DNA of 64,000 nucleotides from Pseudomonas fluorescens (GCA_902825215.1 LR782234.1:4278001-4342000); one strand, 5' to 3'; positions 7,121 through 16,800 are shown, counted from the stretch's first letter. Translations and numbers: made by a program. The notes: generated from the letters alone by a model not told the origin.

Positions 7121-9667
7121 CTAGCGTCCTTTAACTACTTTACGTTTGATCCCATCAGAAGGGGGCGCAGGACGTAGAGTCACGACATTCCAATAGGCCT
7201 GATCCTCCTTTATATAACGGCTTGCCTTCTCCGAAGCAGGTACCTTTTCGTCCCAGGAAACATACCAGTAGCAGTAGGTAACGGCCCGAGTGATGGCGAC
7301 GTAGGCTGTTCGCAGCGCCTCCTGCTGCTGTGCTCTGTCGTAACCGCAGGGCTCGGCCGGATTCGCCATACCGGCCTGGGCATAGAAATCGTTTCTCGAA
7401 GGCGATGATGTGGTGACCTCGCAATCTCCCAGCAAAAAGACGGCGTCGGCCTGCAAGCCCTTCGAGGAGTGATAGGTCAGAAACTTGATAGCCTTGTCCC
7501 GCTTGTCCTCACGAGCTCTCTCAATGACGTCGCTGAGTTTTGCTTTGGCATCTTTCTTGGTGTCGCGCTTACGGTAAAGAATAAGGATCGAGTGACCAGC
7601 GTCGTAATGGTGTTCTGCCATCTGGACTAGGTGCTCCCAGTCAAGCTCTCGAACCTCTACCGGTATCTGGTTGCCGATCACACGCTTGTTAACGGCAACA
7701 CCGTGCTTGTTTTCAAAACCTGGTGTCTGGTTGACGATTGCTTCTGCCGCATCAACCACCATTTGGTGTGATCGATGGTTTTCCTGCATGAACACCTGTG
7801 TCTGTTTCGGCGACCTAAACTCCTTGCCGAACTCCATCAGAAAACGTGGAGAGCTGCCACGCCATCCATAGATGCTTTGCCAATCGTCCCCTACCGCCAT
7901 CACCGAAGCATAAGCTGGCGCGCCCAAGGTTTTAGCGGCCAACCCGCGCAGTTCGATTTCCTTGAAGGTCGCCCTGACCCACGAAATTGTGTTCGCCCCC
8001 ACATCTTGAAATTCGTCGATGAGAAGCGTTGTCATCGGGCGAAGTACGCTGTCCGGTACTGCCCTAAAATTTTGCTGACCACGTTCGCTGAACATCGCAA
8101 ACATACTGTTAAACGTCATTACCGGCGGGCTCATCTGTAGCAGTCGTTCGTTGAACGCGGCCCAGTAAATACTCATCGCATGGAAAAATTGGATGTCGGG
8201 CTCACCCTTGTTTAGGGTCATATTTTTGATGGCCTCAATGGCGTCCAAACCCAGGTTTTCGATGAAAGAGGCATTGGAAAAAAAAGCTTCCAAAATATAG
8301 CTCGAACTTATGTCTCCCCTGACCTTGTATTGGAATTTCGGGCATCCAATTATCCGACCTTTGAGCGCGTCAACCGACTGAGATGCATCGACATAACTGT
8401 TCAGGTAGACAACCCGTGGACTGCAAAAGGCCTGAAACAGCGTTCGCTTGTCGCGCACATGCTTGCGCATGAACCAACCGTATTGGTGATCAAGCTTGAT
8501 GTCATTTGGCTCGGTATCGTCGACTCCTAGTATCACGTATGTATCGAACTCGGGAATATATCCGTTCACCCGGAAGTTTTTCCCAAGCAGGCGGACGGTC
8601 TTCTGTACAGGCTCTATCCCATCAATTGGCCAATGACCGGCAGCTTCCCAAAGACCTTCAAGTTGAGCACACAACGCATCATCGATATTCGCCATTTGCC
8701 AAGCCTTACCCTGGCGCTCTAGAACGTCTGGATGGTCTTTATCCATCTCAGCTAGCAATAGTGAGCGTTGGTAGAGGTCTCCGATCAGTGAGCGAAACTC
8801 CGTGTTGGTTTCGTAGAGCTCATGGTATGTCGCGTTCATCAGATCGAGCTGGGTTTCGCCCAGCTTGACGTTCATCATCGAACCGTCCTTTTCGTCCTCA
8901 CCTGGCTTGTTGTCTAGAAACTCGAAAGCCTTTACATCACTTAGACCATCGATGCTTTTGGCGAATGACAGAATACGGGAATGGAACGTGCGGACAATCT
9001 CAAGAGACTTCTTCTCGCTGACTTCATAACCCCAAAGGTCAAACACCTCGCGGACTTTCTTCGCGAAATCCAGCTTGGATTCTTTTGTGAAAGTGACAAC
9101 CGTCAGACACGACAAATCAATTTTGAGGTAGTGGTATAGAACGATCAGCCGCAACACCATGGTGGTCGACTTACCGCTACCAGCGCCCGCAACTACAGAG
9201 GTGGTCGGAGCAGTGGACAAGATCATCTTCCACTGATCTTCAGAGGGAGGTTGATCAGGAAGATATTGCTTCACATCCAGCCGAATCTCAGCAGCCATTT
9301 CTGGAGTGATTGCAAATCTCCAGTCTTTGAATAGTGCAGGTTCTTTGATGCCCGGTGAAGCGGGAGTAGTAGGTGTGCCAGGACGCAACTCAACAATTAG
9401 CTTTCCGTCGTCGAGTCCTTGGGTATGCCCCTGAGAGAAGCCCTCCTCCAAGCCTTTGCTTTTTCCCTCTTCGATACCGACCAGACGACCCGCATTCCAA
9501 GCAGAGGCTTGTTGAAATCCGACGAAGTCCAGAATGGCATTGGTGAGCCAGTTGAAAAATCTACGCATGGCGAACTGCAGGCTACGGCCAGACTTCAAGG
9601 TAACGTTGTCAGCTGACGAATCAATCTGTGGGGGTTGAGAATGAGGGTTGGTTGATCGCGAATCCAC
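7121..9667 (-). CDS. UvrD/Rep-type superfamily 1 helicase with unusual N-terminus
   Basis: 848 residues. SF1A motifs in order: SEDQWKMI (Q motif, near 142), Walker A GAGSGKST (161-168), VVTFTKES (Ia, near 190), Walker B LLIDEFQD (548-555), GDDWQSIYGWRG (III, 593-604), ENHRS (IV, near 629), TYHSSKGLQAD (V, near 731) and YVAITRA (VI, 789-795). The first 140 residues are not helicase: an aromatic amphipathic helix (34-55), then a Gly/Glu-rich segment with regularly spaced glycines (60-88). About 280 residues separate the Ia/Ib region from Walker B. The start is GTG 9667 with GGGAG upstream; ATG at residue 34 is an alternative. It diverges from a nuclease-fold gene. Probably DNA repair or phage defence; not a standard UvrD or Rep. 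Confidence 0.85.
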   Translation of the reverse strand: MDSRSTNPHSQPPQIDSSADNVTLKSGRSLQFAMRRFFNWLTNAILDFVGFQQASAWNAGRLVGIEEGKSKGLEEGFSQGHTQGLDDGKLIVELRPGTPTTPASPGIKEPALFKDWRFAITPEMAAEIRLDVKQYLPDQPPSEDQWKMILSTAPTTSVVAGAGSGKSTTMVLRLIVLYHYLKIDLSCLTVVTFTKESKLDFAKKVREVFDLWGYEVSEKKSLEIVRTFHSRILSFAKSIDGLSDVKAFEFLDNKPGEDEKDGSMMNVKLGETQLDLMNATYHELYETNTEFRSLIGDLYQRSLLLAEMDKDHPDVLERQGKAWQMANIDDALCAQLEGLWEAAGHWPIDGIEPVQKTVRLLGKNFRVNGYIPEFDTYVILGVDDTEPNDIKLDHQYGWFMRKHVRDKRTLFQAFCSPRVVYLNSYVDASQSVDALKGRIIGCPKFQYKVRGDISSSYILEAFFSNASFIENLGLDAIEAIKNMTLNKGEPDIQFFHAMSIYWAAFNERLLQMSPPVMTFNSMFAMFSERGQQNFRAVPDSVLRPMTTLLIDEFQDVGANTISWVRATFKEIELRGLAAKTLGAPAYASVMAVGDDWQSIYGWRGSSPRFLMEFGKEFRSPKQTQVFMQENHRSHQMVVDAAEAIVNQTPGFENKHGVAVNKRVIGNQIPVEVRELDWEHLVQMAEHHYDAGHSILILYRKRDTKKDAKAKLSDVIERAREDKRDKAIKFLTYHSSKGLQADAVFLLGDCEVTTSSPSRNDFYAQAGMANPAEPCGYDRAQQQEALRTAYVAITRAVTYCYWYVSWDEKVPASEKASRYIKEDQAYWNVVTLRPAPPSDGIKRKVVKGR

Positions 9668-9892
9668 TAGCTAAGAGCTCCCTGCAGGCTTAGAGCGTGC
9701 CAGGAATCCGGGCGCCGCCTCTTCGATATAAGCGCGTAGATTACCACCACAATTGCAACGTCAAGCTTCTAAAGCAGAGGTCACGACAGCCCGAGCGCCT
9801 AACCGCAGCATGTCCTGACTTGCCAGACCCTGTGTTAGTCAGGAGGATTGGCGTCTTGGGCAGACGGACATCGAGCAACTGGAGGAGGATCA

Positions 9893-10714
9893 ATGAACTC
9901 ATACGGTGGATACATCGAGAGGTTGGCCAGGAAAGTCGAAGCGAGGCTGCAGGACATCGAGGCGATCTACAACTTTGACCTTGGGAATGAATTCGAGATC
10001 GCCATATGCGCTTTGCTGGAGGATATTCTGCCAGCCAAGTACGGCGTGTGCCGGGGTTTTGTCGTCGCTGAAAATGGCGAAAAGGCCGGGGATGACCTTA
10101 TCATCTACGACAAGATGTCCAGCCCTACCCTACGCTCCGGTATGAGCCGCCAGTTTCCGGTAAAAGAACAAATCCCGGTTGACGCAGTGTATGCCTACAT
10201 CGAGTGCAAGCACTCGATCTCGGATTCTGCGGTATTGGCAACGGCGATCAGCCAAACCGAAGCTGTAAAGAAATTACTGCTCACACGTCGAGGTCGCACC
10301 AACCCTGAGTATCAAGTGGATGGGCCGATCTATCACGGAAGGGTCAGGGACTGGCCCCGCACTTACCCTTCACTCAAGAACCAGCCTTTCTGTGCAGTCT
10401 TTGCACGCAAATACTCACCGGACATTTCCGTTCACAACGTCCAGGGAGAGCACGTCCCTGATTTGATGATTCTGGGTAATGACCACATCGCGACTCCTAC
10501 TGTATACATGGGGCCGGACGGTATTCAATCGTCCCTCTTTTACGACACCAAGTTCGGTGCGCCGCTGTGCGTGGAGCCCGCCCCCGCAAACGCGTACGGC
10601 TTGGGGCTGGTGATCCTTCTTCAGGCACTAAGTTGGATAGACCTCATGCCGATAGATTGGACGGGGCCACTGAGCACCACGTTCCTCGATAACCTCCTCA
10701 ACCGCAAAACCTGA
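9893..10714 (+). CDS. DUF6602-like protein, probable PD-(D/E)XK fold
   Basis: 273 residues. GGAGGAG six bases ahead fixes ATG 9893 as the start. The N-terminus has a conserved-looking helix with GNEFE (Glu33/Glu35), then GDDLIIYD (Asp67, Asp68) and AYIECKHS (Glu104, Lys106), the D...ExK arrangement of restriction-endonuclease-fold enzymes. From memory this layout matches DUF6602 proteins. It is transcribed away from the SF1 helicase across a 225-base shared promoter region. A helicase next to nuclease-fold proteins is a recurrent arrangement in defence loci, but I cannot match it to a named system. A small ACTTAAG inverted repeat follows the stop without a T run. Confidence 0.75.
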   Translation: MNSYGGYIERLARKVEARLQDIEAIYNFDLGNEFEIAICALLEDILPAKYGVCRGFVVAENGEKAGDDLIIYDKMSSPTLRSGMSRQFPVKEQIPVDAVYAYIECKHSISDSAVLATAISQTEAVKKLLLTRRGRTNPEYQVDGPIYHGRVRDWPRTYPSLKNQPFCAVFARKYSPDISVHNVQGEHVPDLMILGNDHIATPTVYMGPDGIQSSLFYDTKFGAPLCVEPAPANAYGLGLVILLQALSWIDLMPIDWTGPLSTTFLDNLLNRKT

Positions 10715-10800
10715 CTTAAGCTCTAGGCCTTAAGTGGAAAATAGCCACTGGCAGCGGCTCGGAAATTCACACCTATCGCATCGCATTTGACTCCAGAATA

Positions 10801-11184
10801 TTACTGCAATAGGCGCGGAGTGAAATGGTACTGCCCCTTTGAGACTCTCAGATAATCACGCAGGGAGGCTCGCCCATTGCCCCTCTGGAACGTTGCAAGT
10901 ACGTACCGCGAGTTCTCGGTCGTCATAACCCAAAACCTCCCCTCGCGCTCGACTTTCAACACGTCAGAAGTCCTGATCGGGTGGCCATCGCCAAACCGCC
11001 CGTACTGGTCTTTGCGCTTGTGGCCAAAAACCACACCGATGCCAGCGCGAGCCTTGATGGAAACTCCGCAAAGGTAAGCGGTCACCGGTTCATCGAAGCC
11101 CTGGGCCTGAGCTTTTATAATTCGCTTGAGATCAAAATCTGTATGGCGTTTGCCGTGAAAATTCACATCTAGGGTGTCCAGCAT
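10801..11184 (-). CDS. Hypothetical protein, last gene of a three-gene cassette
   Basis: 127 residues, basic, rich in Arg and Gly, beta-rich in the middle. GGAG seven bases before ATG 11184 supports the start. No membrane segment, signal peptide or known motif. It follows two other unknown genes on the same strand with gaps of 90 and 54 bases, so the three are probably co-transcribed from the promoter region near 12172-12411. Function unknown. Confidence 0.6.
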   Translation of the reverse strand: MLDTLDVNFHGKRHTDFDLKRIIKAQAQGFDEPVTAYLCGVSIKARAGIGVVFGHKRKDQYGRFGDGHPIRTSDVLKVEREGRFWVMTTENSRYVLATFQRGNGRASLRDYLRVSKGQYHFTPRLLQ

Positions 11185-11274
11185 CGTTGGGCTCCGGTTG
11201 CGGTCTGTATGGAGTTATCAAGAATTGCACACGCAACCAGGCGCGCTGGTACCGTGGGGGATTACTGGTAAATT

Positions 11275-11721
11275 TCAGGCAGATCGAATCATGCTTGAGA
11301 GAAAGACGGGCCTCAGGTTGGCCAGCGCTTCAATCTTGAAATCTCGCTGGTGTGAGGTGTGATACACCGCTCCCTTAGCTACTTCCAGCAAGCAAACCTC
11401 AGAGCCAGACCTGTCCTCACCTACGGTTACTCTGGTTAACCGCTCCATCTGCCAGCCTCCGGACTTATTCATCCAAGATGGCGTCACAGCCATAATCTCG
11501 GTGATAGCTAAATCCACACCTTGGCTTACCAACATTTTTTGAAGCTGGTGGGTGTCGTCAATCATCACCGCGCACTCGCTGAACCGACCCTCGCTTTCAA
11601 CGCTAATGGTTAAGTGATACCAAGGCGTTCGGAGCAGCCTTGAGACTCCACGCCATTGGGACACGCCCTCCCCGAACATTCCTGGGACGCCTATCAGGTC
11701 GTTGTCTAAGGTTCTGAACAT
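11275..11721 (-). CDS. Hypothetical protein, middle gene of a three-gene cassette
   Basis: 148 residues. GAGG lies six bases before ATG 11721, preferred over the frame opening at 11733. The protein looks globular with alternating strands and helices (for example WYHLTISVESEG and QLQKMLVSQGVDLAITEI) and no recognised motif. Its position between a DUF6957-like gene and another orphan suggests one transcription unit. No function assigned. Confidence 0.6.
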   Translation of the reverse strand: MFRTLDNDLIGVPGMFGEGVSQWRGVSRLLRTPWYHLTISVESEGRFSECAVMIDDTHQLQKMLVSQGVDLAITEIMAVTPSWMNKSGGWQMERLTRVTVGEDRSGSEVCLLEVAKGAVYHTSHQRDFKIEALANLRPVFLSSMIRSA

Positions 11722-11775
11722 GTGTCGCCTCAAACTGCTGGAGCACGTCAGTTGCCCAGCAGAACCGGTTGGTAA

Positions 11776-12171
11776 TCAAAAAAGGGAAAATATCGCTTCG
11801 ATAGAAGCAGACTTACGATGGCCTGGCCCGAGCAAAACGTAGACGGAGTTGCGTGTTTCGAATAGGTAGCCTTCTTTGAAAGCGGTGCCCATGCTTGAGC
11901 GCACCCAATGATCTGGTTCGAAACGCCGCTGCTCGTCGTGCACAACTTTGTGGGCAAACATAAATATTGGCTGGCAGCCTGCAGCGGCTACTTTGGCTCG
12001 CTCTTCGTCGGTGATGATGGCGTCCAGGATGATCCACTCCTCGACGGCGCATAGGGGCATCCATCTGTAGCGCTTTCTGGCCGCAGCCATCGCGTCTTCG
12101 AGGCTAAGTTCTGAGCCAACTAGAGAAACTCCTAGGCCTCCCAAAAGCCCCGTATCGATCAGTCCAACCAT
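11776..12171 (-). CDS. DUF6957-like protein
   Basis: 131 residues. The C-terminal half (FMFAHKVVHDEQRRF, DHWVRSSM, LFETRNSVYVLLGPGHRK) matches the pattern I remember for DUF6957, a family seen mainly in Pseudomonas accessory regions and prophages. A strong GGAGG six bases before ATG 12171 sets the start. It is the first gene of the leftward cassette and faces a regulator gene across 240 bases. The family has no established function. Confidence 0.65.
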   Translation of the reverse strand: MVGLIDTGLLGGLGVSLVGSELSLEDAMAAARKRYRWMPLCAVEEWIILDAIITDEERAKVAAAGCQPIFMFAHKVVHDEQRRFEPDHWVRSSMGTAFKEGYLFETRNSVYVLLGPGHRKSASIEAIFSLF

Positions 12172-12342
12172 GTGCAGCCTCCGAAATCATTTACGAGTAA
12201 TACGCCTGCTCACCAGAGGCTTTCTGGAGAGTCCGCACATCGATCTTCATGCTCAGCGAAACGCTCTCATCTAATTCCCATAAATTGCCAAAAAGAGCTT
12301 TCTGAAGCTTCGCTATGGGCCGTCCTGGGCTGCTGTATGCGC

Positions 12343-12364
12343 AATACTACCTCATTTTGGTATT
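12343..12364. promoter_or_regulatory. Possible operator: AATAC inverted repeat
   Basis: AATAC and GTATT arms separated by 12 bases lie about 48 bases before the double-HTH regulator gene, in the divergent intergenic region shared with the DUF6957 cassette. The spacing suits a dimeric HTH protein, but the arms are short and could be chance. Confidence 0.25.
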
Positions 12365-12411
12365 TAACGGAAACCCTCCTGTGTGGCTATATCCTGACTT
12401 TTGAGTGAGCC

Positions 12412-12906
12412 ATGCAGCTTAGAATCGCACTCGCAGGCGCCATCCGAGCACTTCGTAAGCAGCGTCAACTTCGGCACGAAGACCTTTCTGACGCCTCCGT
12501 GAAATCCAAACTCAGCGCCCTCGAGCGAGGCGAAACAAGCATTACTCTTGAGAAGTTCGAGAGCCTTGCCGATGGCCTTCGAATAAACCCTCTGGCCCTC
12601 CTAGCTCTATGTATGTCCCAACAGCAAGGCACCCCTTACCCTGTCCTCATGGATGCTGCCCTGAAGCAGCTGCGAGCGTTTGAGAAAGAAGGAGGCCTTG
12701 GAATTCTCGCTGAACAGCTAACTGATGGAGAGGTCGCCCACCGTAAGCCTGGAAAGCCTCAGAACAAGGGGAGCGAAAGCGTCGTTCGCGAGCTTAAGAC
12801 GGCAGGAATGAATCAATCGCAGATTGCACGTGAGACCGGCCTGGCTTTATCGACTGTCCATCGATACTGGAAGAGGATTAATGCTACTGAATCTGGGGCT
12901 GATTAA
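12412..12906 (+). CDS. Double helix-turn-helix regulator (XRE-type N-terminus)
   Basis: 164 residues. Residues 5-60 form a Cro/C1-type HTH (IRALRKQRQLRHEDLSDAS and KLSALERGETSITLEKFE). Residues 120-150 form a second, resolvase-like HTH (AGMNQSQIARETGLALSTVH). A linker of about 60 residues joins them. Two DNA-binding modules suggest either a repressor that bridges sites or a domain borrowed from a recombinase. The gene diverges from the DUF6957 cassette and is the natural candidate to control it and itself. The start has a weak GAGTGAG upstream. Confidence 0.78.
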   Translation: MQLRIALAGAIRALRKQRQLRHEDLSDASVKSKLSALERGETSITLEKFESLADGLRINPLALLALCMSQQQGTPYPVLMDAALKQLRAFEKEGGLGILAEQLTDGEVAHRKPGKPQNKGSESVVRELKTAGMNQSQIARETGLALSTVHRYWKRINATESGAD

Positions 12907-13130
12907 TGGAGAACAGTGCTGGTTTACGCCACGTAGCTGTGTCGCATGAACCCAGGAAAGGATGATCTCTGTGTAGCAAATTACCCCATAGACCGAACAC
13001 TGAGTCGGGGGCCTCTAATCTAGAAAAGTTTTCGAGCTTCCGGGGTAGGCCATAGATAGAGGTGTGTCAGGAAAGGCAAGGCAAGGCAAGGGCACTCCCA
13101 ATCAAGAACATATCTATCTTCCCCCTTCCA
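12907..13130. other. Spacer between accessory region and two-component locus
   Basis: No gene seen. The right part has three GGCAA units near 13075-13090, then runs into the GAGCAA microsatellite. It probably contains the promoter of the response-regulator operon; no clear -35/-10 pair stood out. Confidence 0.45.
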
Positions 13131-13202
13131 GAGCAAGAGCAAGAGCAAGAGCAAGAGCAAGAGCAAGAGCAAGAGCAAGAGCAAGAGCAAGAGCAAGAGC
13201 AG
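13131..13202 (+). repeat. Hexanucleotide microsatellite, (GAGCAA)11 plus one GAGCAG
   Basis: Eleven perfect GAGCAA units (13131-13196) followed by a twelfth ending in G. The array ends 29 bases before the ATG of the response regulator. Because the unit is six bases, copy-number change would not shift frame: it would change leader length or, if an upstream GTG near 13064 is used, the length of an Arg-Ala repeat on the regulator. On the other strand it produces an open poly-Leu frame, which is an artefact. Confidence 0.95.
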
Positions 13203-13224
13203 GTCAAAGCCTAAGGGCTTTGAC
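13203..13224 (+). promoter_or_regulatory. Hairpin directly before the response-regulator start
   Basis: A perfect nine-base stem GTCAAAGCC/GGCTTTGAC with a four-base loop TAAG, ending seven bases before ATG 13232. The only Shine-Dalgarno-like bases (AAGGG, 13213-13217) lie in its loop and right arm, so folding could restrict initiation. There is no T run, so it is not a standard terminator. Confidence 0.5.
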
Positions 13225-13231
13225 ACTAAAC

Positions 13232-13867
13232 ATGGCTTGTCCACAAAACGTTTTTATCGTCGACGATCACCCGGTCATCCGTCTCGCCGTTCGAATGCTG
13301 CTCGAACATGAAGGTTACAAGGTCGTCGGCGAGACCGACAACGGAGTCGATGCCATGCAGATGGTCCGCGAATGCATGCCCGACCTGGTCATCCTCGACG
13401 TGAGCATTCCCAAACTGGACGGCCTGGAAGTACTGGCCCGCTTCAACGCCATGGGATCGCCGCTGAAAATCCTGATCCTGACCGCCCAGTGCCCGACGCT
13501 CTTCGGCATTCGCTGCATGCAATCCGGCGCCTCGGGCTATGTTTGCAAACAGGAAGACCTGAGCGAGCTGGTCAGTGCGATCAAAGCGGTACTTTCCGGT
13601 TACAACTATTTCCCCAGCCAGGCATTGAATCCGGTTCGTAGTGACGATGTCCGTTATGCCGAACTTGAACTGTTCAAATCCGTCAATGATCGCGAATTGA
13701 TGGTGTTGCAACTTTTTGCCCAAGGCCGCACCAACAAGGAAATCGCCAAAGGCATGTTTCTGAGCAATAAAACCGTCAGCACTTACAAAAAACGCCTGAT
13801 GCAAAAACTCAAAGCCAAATCCCTTGTAGAACTTATCGAAATGGCCAAACGCAACGCACTCGTGTGA
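13232..13867 (+). CDS. Response regulator, NarL/BvgA-EvgA type
   Basis: 211 residues from ATG 13232 (MACPQNVFIVDDHP). Receiver domain 1-120 with the acidic pair Asp11/Asp12, phospho-acceptor Asp56 (DLVILDV) and the conserved Lys in SGYVCKQ. A LuxR-type HTH fills about 150-205 (RTNKEIAKGMFLSNKTVSTYKKRL). The frame is open to a GTG at 13064, which would add an Arg-Ala repeat encoded by the microsatellite. The start shown keeps the usual family length but has a poor ribosome site. The stop is seven bases before the BvgS-like kinase start, so the two are an operon and very likely a cognate pair. Confidence 0.92.
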   Translation: MACPQNVFIVDDHPVIRLAVRMLLEHEGYKVVGETDNGVDAMQMVRECMPDLVILDVSIPKLDGLEVLARFNAMGSPLKILILTAQCPTLFGIRCMQSGASGYVCKQEDLSELVSAIKAVLSGYNYFPSQALNPVRSDDVRYAELELFKSVNDRELMVLQLFAQGRTNKEIAKGMFLSNKTVSTYKKRLMQKLKAKSLVELIEMAKRNALV

Positions 13868-13874
13868 GAGCCTC

Positions 13875-16800
13875 ATGCCCAGTCGTTTGAAGAACTATCT
13901 ATTGGCGTTGAGCGCAAGTCTGCTCCTGAGCGGCAACGTCTTCGCCCAGCCCGACACCTCGCCGGACTACGCCTTGCTCAGCCGGTCAGCGAGCGAAGCG
14001 GTATCGGTTACGCTCGACCCGTCCCAGCGCCAGTGGCTGCGTGAACGCAAACAACTGGTATTGGGCACCTCCGCGCCCGACTACCCGCCGTTCGACATGA
14101 CAGTCAGTGGCAAGGATTACGAAGGCCTCACCGCCGACTACGCCGGGCTGCTCAGCCAGGCCATTGGTCTGCCGATCCGGGTGCAGCGTTTCCCTTCACG
14201 CGATGCGGCAATCCGCGCCCTGCTCGACGGCCAGGTCGACCTGCTCGGGACTGCCAACGGTTTCGAAGCCAGCAACGCCAACCTCGCTCTTTCCACCCCA
14301 TATGCCTTCGACCAGCCCGTGCTGGTCACCCGCGAGGATGAAACCCGCTCGCTCAGCGAAGGCCTCGCCGGGCTGCGGCTGAGCATGGTCTACCACTACC
14401 TGCCGCTGCCCGAAATCAGGGCGCTGTATCCGAAAGCGCTGATCACCTGTTACCCCTCCTACCAGAACGCGATCAACGCAGTGGCATTCGATCAGGCCGA
14501 TGTGTTTCTCGGCGATACCCTTTCCACTCATTACATGATCAACAAGGGCTACCTGAACAATGTGCGCATGGCCAATTTCGGCAAGCAGGAAGCCCAGGGT
14601 TTCAGCTTCGCCGTGCGCCGCAGCAATCCGCAACTGTTGAGCATCATCGACCACGTGATCAAAGCCGTTCCTGCGACCGAACGCGACAGCATTGCCAAAC
14701 GCTGGAGCGCCGGCAGCGATCTGCTGCTCAGCGAGCAAAAACCGCAACTGACCGAGCGCGAAGAAGCCTGGCTCAAACAGCATCCGGTCGTCAGCGTGGT
14801 GGTGAACGAGGCCTTCGCCCCTCTGACGTTCTTTGACAATGACGGCAACTTTCGCGGCATCAGCGCCGACCTGCTCGAACTGATCCGCCTGCGCACCGGC
14901 CTGCGCTTCGAGATCCGGCGCAGCCGTAACGACGCGGAGATGATCCAGCAAATCGATCGCCATCAAGCTGACCTGATCGCCGCGCTGCTGCCGTCGCAAG
15001 AACGTGAGAAACACCTGAGTTTCAGTCGGCCCTATCTGGAAAACTCCTACGTTTTGCTGACGCGCAAGAGCGCCGACGGCCCGACCAATCTCGGTCAGTT
15101 GCGCGGCAAGCACCTGGCCATCGCCCAGGGCAATCCGATCATCGACTACCTGCGTGAGGAGTTTCCCCGCATCCATCTGATTGAAACGGCGGATACCTTC
15201 AGCGCCGTGTCGCTGCTTGCCGAAGGCCAGGTCGACGGCGCGGTGAATTCGCTGGTCATCGCCAATTACTTCATATCCTCGCGGATCTTCAACCAGCCAC
15301 TGCAGATCACCACCACCATCGGTACAGGCCAGGCCGCGTTCTCACTGGCGACGGCGCGTGACAACACCGAACTGACCTCGATCATCAACAAGGCGCTATT
15401 GAGCATCGCACCTGATGAACTGGGCGTGATCAACGGTCGCTGGCGCGGTTACTCCACCGCCTCGCAGAACATTTGGCACAATTACCAGCGCCTGTTCTAT
15501 CAGGTCATTCTGGTCGCCTGTCTGCTGTTGTTGCTGCTACTGGCCTGGAACGCGTACATGCGTCACCAGATCAAGCAACGCCAGGCTGCCGAACGTGCGC
15601 TGAGCGATCAGCTGGAGTTCATGCGTTCACTGGTGGACGGCACCCCGCATCCGATTTACGTACGCGACCGCCAGGGCTTGCTGCAAAGCTGCAATGAAAG
15701 CTACCTCGAAGTCTTCGCTGCCAAGCGTGAGGATGTGATTGGCAAAAGCGTCGTCGAAGGCACCCTGAGCAATGCTTGCGAGGCGCAGGCCTTTCACGCC
15801 GACTACCAGCGAGTCGTTGCCGAAGGCACGCCGATGGTGGTCGACCGGCCTTTGCACATCGGCAACCGGCGCCTGACGATCTATCACTGGATACTGCCGT
15901 ATCGCGATTCCAGCGGCGCTGTGCAGGGCATCATCGGCGGCTGGATCGACATCAGCGAGCGCCGTCAATTGTTCGATGAGCTGCGCACGGCCAAGGAGCA
16001 GGCGGACGAGGCCAGCCGGGCTAAAAGTACCTTTCTGGCGACCATGAGCCATGAGATCCGCACGCCGATGAACGCCGTGATCGGCATGCTCGAGCTGACC
16101 CTCAGACGCATGGATCAACAGCACCCCGATCGCTCGTCGATCGACATTGCGTACCATTCGGCCAAGGATCTGCTCGGTCTGATTGGCGATATTCTCGACA
16201 TCGCCCGTATCGAATCCGGGCGCCTGAGCCTGTGTCCGGAGCGGGTCAATCTGGTCGATACGGTGGCATCGGTCACGCGCATCTTCGACGGCCTCGCCCG
16301 GCAGAAAAACCTCGTCCTGCAAACCCTGCTCAATCCACCGGAGCTCGCGGTCGACGTGTATCTCGACCCGCTGCGCTTCAAGCAGGTGCTGTCGAATCTG
16401 GTCAGCAACGCGATCAAATTCACCGAGCAGGGCCATGTCAGAATTACGCTCGACCTGATGAACACCGAGCTGCCCGGCCGTGCGCTGATGCAACTGACCG
16501 TGCAGGACAGCGGCATCGGTATCAGCGCCGAAGACCAGCAACGCCTGTTCGCGCCATTCGCTCAGGCGCAGAACGGTAATCGACATGGCCGCAGCGGCGC
16601 CGGTCTGGGCCTGGTGATCAGTCGCAACCTGTGCGAAATGATGGGTGGGCAACTGCAATTGAGCAGCCAACCGGGAATCGGCACACAAGTGTGCCTCTCG
16701 CTGGCTGTGGAAACGCTGCCGGCACAGCTGAGCGCGGGCCAGAACGAAGCCGAGATCAAGCCAGCGCGAACGCCACTGAGCGTACTGGTGGTGGATGATC

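Noticed and set aside
4650-12906. Complete mobile element
   Set aside because: No integrase, transposase, direct-repeat ends or tRNA target were found, so only an accessory region with a umuC relic is claimed.
13131-13202. Possible CRISPR-like array
   Set aside because: Six-base units without spacers form a microsatellite; no cas genes are present.
13020-13244. Minus-strand frame with a long run of leucines
   Set aside because: It is the reverse reading of the GAGCAA microsatellite, with no ribosome site and no protein-like sequence outside the repeat.
14196-15176. Long minus-strand frame inside the BvgS-like gene
   Set aside because: Composition (His, Gln, Val, Ala rich) is that of an antisense shadow in high-G+C DNA; the plus-strand kinase has complete domains.
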